From NCBI GenBank assembly GCA_024195585.1, contig SWBL01000661.1:1-12875 (forward strand): a DNA stretch of 12,875 nucleotides, in the 5' to 3' direction. The notes below the pieces were generated by a model. The model had not been told where the DNA came from. It was given only the letters and a program-made list of their open reading frames with translations, and ran no database searches. How positions within the stretch are numbered: the first letter of the stretch is position 1; the number at the start of each line of letters is the position of its first letter. Positions 9,092-12,875 of this stretch are shown here, one piece after another. Origin of the DNA: Aureobasidium sp. EXF-3400. Its lineage: Eukaryota; Ascomycota; Dothideomycetes; Dothideales; Saccotheciaceae. The position numbers and the translations under genes were made by a program.

Positions 9092-10405
9092 TCATCGTGA
9101 TCCAGTGAACCGTGGTAACTGGGCTGGGACGAAATCGGCTTCGTCCTCTGGTACTGCCATCTCCTCCGGATTAAAGCTCGGGAATGGAACCGTGTCGCTA
9201 CTCGTCACCTTGTCATTCTCGAGCGGTCCAGAGGTTGGTGGCAATTTCTGCTCCAAACTCTTGTCACTGTGCACGTCCTGGGTAACATCGGGACTCACTT
9301 CCGGTTTTGACTCCCCGGACGGTGAGACATAAGCCACAGGTGACGATTCGTTCACGCTCAGTCCGCGCTTCAATGCGAGACCTCGTGCGGCAACTCTCTT
9401 ACTAGCGATGGCAGCTTCTTCCTCTTCTCGTACCTTGTCTTCTTCCTGCTTGAGTTCTGCCAGAGATGGTATAGGCTTGGTTTCGACAGTGGCTTCTCTC
9501 GATGGCGAAGTACTAGCTGCACGAGACCGCCGTTTTGAGCTGCGTGTGCTTCTGCTCGACATGGTCCGCGTCGATAATCTAGAACCAGTGCTTGGGCGTT
9601 TCCCCGGACGGCGAGCTTTACCATTGTTGTCTACATCTTCTAAGCCAGCGCCTGTAGTGCGACGTTCGAGGACGGTAGCAAATTCATCGTCAAGCTCGTG
9701 AGCGTCGTCTTCGTCTTCACTCGGAAAAAGATCGCCCCTTGAGCTGAAAGAGTCGGCGGTACCGTTGCTTCCGGCGGTGTTACTTCTCTTTCTAGGAGAA
9801 AAATCGTCGTCCTCCTCGGCAAGTCGAGGCATGTTCCTTGAGGCGCCGGGATGCTCTTGTAAATCGGCGGCCGAAGGTTTGTAGCGTAAAGTCTTGGCTC
9901 CAGTAAGTCTACTGGAAAATCTGCCGAGGAAGCCAAAATAGGATGAGGCAGGGATGAGGGTAGGGTCTGAGTCGGGGTCGTCCCTCGGCTGGCTCTTGCG
10001 ACGGCCGTACTTGTCTCGTCGGGCACCATAGCTCATAGCACGCTCGCGGGCGGGTTGGTCAGAAACGGTACCGGCGCCATATGCTCCAGCTTGTAGTGTA
10101 TCAAAATCAGCATTGTCCCATGAGAGCAGGCCGGCGGTTTCGTCATGGTCCCAGTCATCATAGAAGTCGAAGCTCAGCTCTGGGCGAGTGCGCGTACGGG
10201 CGCGATTCCGGTAGGGGCGACCGTCGCAGCATGGAAAGGAGGAGCAAGTAGATTGAAGACAGGAACCAATGGAGGAGAAACAAGGACCAAGGTATCTGTG
10301 GGAAAAGGTAAAGATGTTGGCCTGGGCGGACTCGTTGGCGCTCTCGATGGTCTGGGAGATCTCATTGATGGTACGGCGGAAGCGAGGATCGCTGCGTCGA
10401 TACAT
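9092..10405 (-). CDS. Conserved-looking fungal protein of unknown function, N-terminal cysteine cluster
   Basis: A single uninterrupted frame of 437 residues from ATG at 10405 to TGA at 9092. I do not recognise a named domain. Residues 1-40 look helical (RFRRTINEISQTIESANES). Residues 41-60 hold five cysteines (C42, C49, C54, C59, C60), ending in FPCC, followed by a basic RNRARTRTR patch and then ELSFDFYDDWDHDET...LLSWDN, which has the feel of a conserved fungal block. There is no signal peptide or clear membrane segment. The rest looks disordered: an acidic stretch (about 229-241), an Arg/Ser-rich basic stretch (about 264-304) and a charged helix (about 314-348, KQEEDKVREEEEAAIASKR). The cysteine cluster beside basic residues could be palmitoylated and tether the protein to a membrane, or could bind metal; both are inference. 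It faces the methyltransferase gene across a 511-bp divergent promoter region. It is read as a real gene because of its length, low-complexity pattern and good start. Confidence 0.82.
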   Translation of the reverse strand: MYRRSDPRFRRTINEISQTIESANESAQANIFTFSHRYLGPCFSSIGSCLQSTCSSFPCCDGRPYRNRARTRTRPELSFDFYDDWDHDETAGLLSWDNADFDTLQAGAYGAGTVSDQPARERAMSYGARRDKYGRRKSQPRDDPDSDPTLIPASSYFGFLGRFSSRLTGAKTLRYKPSAADLQEHPGASRNMPRLAEEDDDFSPRKRSNTAGSNGTADSFSSRGDLFPSEDEDDAHELDDEFATVLERRTTGAGLEDVDNNGKARRPGKRPSTGSRLSTRTMSSRSTRSSKRRSRAASTSPSREATVETKPIPSLAELKQEEDKVREEEEAAIASKRVAARGLALKRGLSVNESSPVAYVSPSGESKPEVSPDVTQDVHSDKSLEQKLPPTSGPLENDKVTSSDTVPFPSFNPEEMAVPEDEADFVPAQLPRFTGSR

Positions 10406-10916
10406 GACGGACGAAGGGCATCAGTCGAGTATTTGATGAGTTGTAGGAGAAGAGACGGCGCGCGGAGTGGGCGCTGGGCAGCGAGGATGATGACAATGGC
10501 GCAGCTTAGGCTTTGGCAGCTGGGGACGGACGGCTTGATCCTTCGAGTGAAGTCGTGCTGACTGTCGGGCACGCAGGCCAAGTTGGCAACGAGGGCTTGC
10601 CCGAAGCTGCCGACGATCGTGGAGACCAGATGAGATAAGATAATGGACGTGTCAATCGATCAAAGGCAAACAAGCGAAAAAAAAAGCAAAATGGACGTCG
10701 TTCTAGACGCCCGACAGCACCAAAGACGGGCCTAGATTTGTCGACCCAGCGCTCGCGCAAACGCCGGCAGTCAATCGTTGACAGCAAATAACTCAACATG
10801 TAAAACAAATCCAAATCACCGCTGTACATGCGCCTTGTCCGCCTTTCCTGACTCTCGCTCTGTCTTTTCCGGGTGCAGTTGTTTGTGCGCCCTCTCCTGC
10901 CTCGACCGACACAACC
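10406..10916. promoter_or_regulatory. Divergent promoter region between the 437-aa gene and the methyltransferase
   Basis: 511 bases lie between two start codons pointing away from each other, so it must hold both promoters. The last part (about 10825-10916) is C/T-rich on the plus strand, as expected for the methyltransferase leader, and ends in a good start context (ACAACCATGC). An A-rich run lies at about 10676-10690. No TATA box is convincing. Short open frames crossing this region are not supported. Confidence 0.7.
10633..10643 (+). promoter_or_regulatory. Overlapping pair of GATA-factor sites
   Basis: AGATAAGATAA contains two HGATAR matches sharing one base, close to the middle of the divergent promoter region. 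Fungal GATA factors (AreA/NreB, WC and SreA families) bind this motif. A double site is stronger than a single one, but the motif is short and common. Confidence 0.35.
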
Positions 10917-12172
10917 ATGCACTACGGTAAGCCACCACGCTCCTGTTATCACCCACCGCCCTATACTGCACACGGGCACCCGCCTGACAACGTCCCTACT
11001 CCGTACCTCCCTTGTCGCCGTCTGCTCACTCGTGTTCGTATGCAGTTCGTTTCCTCAAGACTCCCAAGGTCCACGTCGAGAACGATTCCGTCACCCTAAC
11101 CGCCGTCATCACCCTCACTACCGACTTGGGCGAGACCTTCTACCCACACGACCTGCAGCTTGCAGCCACCCTGCGTCAGCCAGATCAAGATGGCGACATC
11201 TACCTCCGCCGAACTCTGCAATGGCGACAAGACATGCGTTCCCTCAACGTCTCCCTCGACCTGACCTGCACCGAGATCGACTGGCCCGCTCAACTTCATG
11301 TCCACGTCAAAGAGAACAAGGCTTCCAAGTTCGACTGCTTCGAGGACCACGCCTCTCGCGGCCATCTTCCAGGCATCGTCTCTGTCTGGAGTGAGTCTTT
11401 GGATCCTACCAAGGGTACCTTCGAGACACACAGACGGGTCGAACGTCGTTTCACTCCTTTGACAGGACGTACCTTGAACATCTACGAAGACACTGGTGAA
11501 AGTATTGCCCGCCATCTATGGGACGGCAGCTTATCTCTGACCGCCTACCTCGACCGTGTCGTTGCCCTTCGATCCGTTCATGAAGCGCCCTTGCTCGAAA
11601 ACGTCTTGTCTTCTGCCACATACAGGAAACTAAACGTACTAGAGTTGGGCTGCGGCTGCGGTGTTGTCGGCATTGGCCTTGCACAGACTGTACCCGACTG
11701 CGATGTCCTCCTCACCGACTTGCCTGAGGTCGACGAGCTGGTTGAGCGCAACATCGAGGTCGCCAATCCTGCCATGTCGTCCAACATTGACTTTAGTCCT
11801 CTTGACTGGGAAGCCCCTTTGCCGGCAAAGGTTTCCTCCCGCACCTTCGACCTAATCCTCGTCGCCGAGTGTATCTACAACAGTGACAGCATTCCTCCGT
11901 TGGTCGACACGCTCGAGCACCTCATTCAGCGTTCACCAAAAGCCGTTATCCTCCTGTCAACAAAAGTTCGTCACGAAAGTGAAGCCATGTTCTGGGACCT
12001 GTTCCACTCCAAGGGCTTCCAGAAGAAATCACAAACCTCGCTGCCTGTTCCTGGTGAACCGGGCTACGGCTATGGTGACTCTGCCGCTGCTGTCGACGTT
12101 TACATCTATCAAGGTCCAAACCCACGTAGCAGTCACTCGCCTCCTGGATCGAAACCAGTCAGTCCCGCTTAA
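10917..12172 (+). CDS. Family-16 (METTL21-like) SAM-dependent methyltransferase, probably a protein-lysine methyltransferase
   Basis: Predicted 378 residues from two exons: 10917-10926 (ten bases: ATG CAC TAC G) and 11046-12172. The 119-nt intron has GTAAGC at the donor and TGCAG at the acceptor. Splicing gives MHYVRFLKTPKV, the start I associate with this fungal family; the long frame otherwise has only non-ATG starts upstream (TTG at 11012). Residues 1-125 form an N-terminal part without a known domain. The methyltransferase fold follows: WDGS at 162-165, SAM-binding motif I VLELGCGCG (201-209), acidic-loop motif LLTDLPEV (225-232), and the post-motif FDLILVAECIYN (271-282) typical of seven-beta-strand lysine methyltransferases in the METTL21/EEF2KMT clade. 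The last 20 residues are Pro/Ser-rich and probably disordered. Fungal annotations often label such proteins nicotinamide N-methyltransferase; I would not trust that name, and the substrate cannot be read from the sequence. It is probably cytosolic or nuclear, as no targeting signal is visible. Confidence 0.93.
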
Positions 12173-12758
12173 GAGTTTAGCATTGACACGGAGTTCAAAG
12201 GTCTTGCTGTCGGTACTTGTTTCTTTGTCGTATATCGTTGGGACGGTTTGCATTGTTGTCTCATCGCGTTCTTCTTGGAGAGCAGCATTCCACAACTCTC
12301 TTTTAGGAGAGCATCATCTCATCATATGCAAGGCGTTTCGGGTGTTTTGATTCTTACAACGACAAGTGGGAAGATGAGAAACCACTGCGCAATGTTTGGA
12401 AAAGGCGCAATGACTTCTTCGGAAAAGCTTTCATGCTGTTCATGACCCTCTTTATTCTTTATTTTCACCATCTACCATAATTTCTTATATGAAAGGAGCT
12501 TGTGCATATTCTTACGCATGTCTTGAGTTATGTTCTTACCCACTATCGGCTTTGAGAACCCTGCTCTATCAACATTATCAAACGCGCTATTGTTCAGTCT
12601 CGAGTCTTTTGCGACCAAACCCCGATCCCAGCTCAGAATGCAGTATGAAACCTCCCTTGCCTCCAACCACGTTTCATGCACGACCCTCGAGACATGCCGC
12701 TTTATCCCCACAGCAAGACAAAAGACTCTCTCTCCCATAAACACCAACAGAGAAGGGC
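12173..12758. other. Methyltransferase 3' flank and spacer, no gene recognised
   Basis: About 590 bases between the methyltransferase stop codon and the tRNA terminator. A T/A-rich stretch at about 12447-12490 (CTTTATTCTTTATTTTC) may lie around the poly(A) site. A small hairpin CTCTC-TTTTAG-GAGAG is at 12296-12311. The open frames here have no recognisable protein character. Confidence 0.6.
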
Positions 12759-12774
12759 AAAAACAAAACAAAAA
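12759..12774 (-). terminator. RNA polymerase III terminator of the tRNA gene
   Basis: Read on the minus strand, T5, T4 and T5 runs (12774-12770, 12768-12765, 12763-12759) begin eight bases after the tRNA 3' end. This is the expected Pol III stop signal with backups. Confidence 0.85.
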
Positions 12775-12782
12775 TTAGATCC

Positions 12783-12872
12783 TGGCAATGGGCGGAATCG
12801 AACCGCCGTCGGGTCGGCGTTGCTGGAATTTAACCTCCACAACGACACATGCTACCACTACACCACATCACC
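12783..12872 (-). tRNA. tRNA-His (anticodon GTG) with an intron of about 19 nt
   Basis: Reading leftwards from 12872: acceptor 5' strand GGTGATG pairs with CATTGCC (12790-12784; includes two G-U pairs); the D arm carries the A box TGGTGTAGTGG (12865-12855) with GTGGTA in its loop; the anticodon context TCGTTGTGG is typical of tRNA-His; the T arm is GGCGG-TTCGATT-CCGCC with B box GGTTCGATTCC (12804-12794). The 40 bases between D and T arms are too many for a normal arm, so I place an intron after base 37: A-GGTTAAATTCCAGCAAC-G, leaving C38, CGACC for the 3' stem strand and a four-base variable loop. Bases 28-31 then pair with 39-42, but T27 faces C43. Discriminator base is A73. Position -1 is not G in the gene, so the G-1 needed by histidyl-tRNA synthetase must be added after transcription (Thg1). 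The exact intron ends could shift by a base or so. Confidence 0.85.
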
Positions 12873-12875
12873 TTA

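Noticed and set aside
10174..10581. Minus-strand open frame of 135 codons overlapping the start of the 437-aa gene
   Set aside because: It overlaps in another frame; the 437-codon frame is longer and has a conserved-looking N-terminus.
11012..11045. Upstream extension of the methyltransferase frame
   Set aside because: It begins with TTG, not ATG, and lies inside a well-formed intron; the spliced start at 10917 gives the family-typical N-terminus.
12783..12872. tRNA-Leu(UAA) reading of the right-edge tRNA
   Set aside because: The GTTAAAT loop could be read as an anticodon loop, but the D arm, the TCGTTGTGG context, the A73 base and the lack of a proper long variable arm all fit tRNA-His with an intron better.
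1..12875. Transposon, repeat-induced mutation, secondary-metabolite cluster or other accessory system
   Set aside because: No transposase, terminal repeats, AT-rich mutated stretches or biosynthetic enzymes were seen; the protein genes are conserved cellular types with intact frames.

Overview
The window looks like nuclear DNA of a filamentous ascomycete (Pezizomycotina; the class cannot be fixed from sequence alone). Evidence: short spliceosomal introns (53-119 nt) with GTRAGY donors, CTRAC-like branch points and YAG acceptors; fungal-type protein families; a 5S rRNA gene standing alone outside an rDNA array, as is usual in this group; and a tRNA-His gene with a short intron next to the anticodon. 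I see no transposon, no CRISPR array and no bacterial operon structure. Translation-level family calls are from recognition, not from a search.

Layout, left to right. At 1-91 is the 3' part of a plus-strand 5S rRNA gene, cut by the window edge, followed by oligo-T terminators. At 118-1071 I see only spacer and the probable 3' UTR of the next gene. At 1072-3392 (minus, three exons, 734 aa) lies a germinal-centre-type STE20 kinase of the Sps1/MST-1/MST3 group. At 3393-4178 is the kinase's upstream region plus the 3' flank of the next gene. At 4179-8134 (minus, two exons, 1300 aa) lies a coiled coil-PX-PH-RhoGAP protein of Bem3 type. At 8135-9091 is an intergenic region whose plus strand has a CT-rich, leader-like composition. 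At 9092-10405 (minus, one exon, 437 aa) lies a conserved-looking protein of unknown function with a cysteine cluster near its N-terminus. At 10406-10916 is a divergent promoter region. At 10917-12172 (plus, two exons, 378 aa) lies a family-16 (METTL21-like) SAM-dependent methyltransferase whose first exon codes for only three and a third residues. After a 3' flank with no gene, 12783-12872 (minus) holds a tRNA-His(GTG) gene with a roughly 19-nt intron and its oligo-T terminator.

How the genes relate. The kinase and the RhoGAP both belong to the fungal polarity/septation machinery (GCK-III kinases in septation and STRIPAK-linked signalling; Bem3 as a GAP for Cdc42), so their head-to-tail placement on the same strand is worth a synteny check, but it does not show co-regulation. 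The unknown protein and the methyltransferase share one divergent intergenic region of about 510 bp. The four protein genes look intact, and most of the window is ordinary, conserved, housekeeping-type fungal sequence. I found no convincing novel system. The points most worth checking are a possible unannotated plus-strand transcript at about 8340-9010, the fold of the pre-tRNA-His, and the very short exons of the kinase and methyltransferase.
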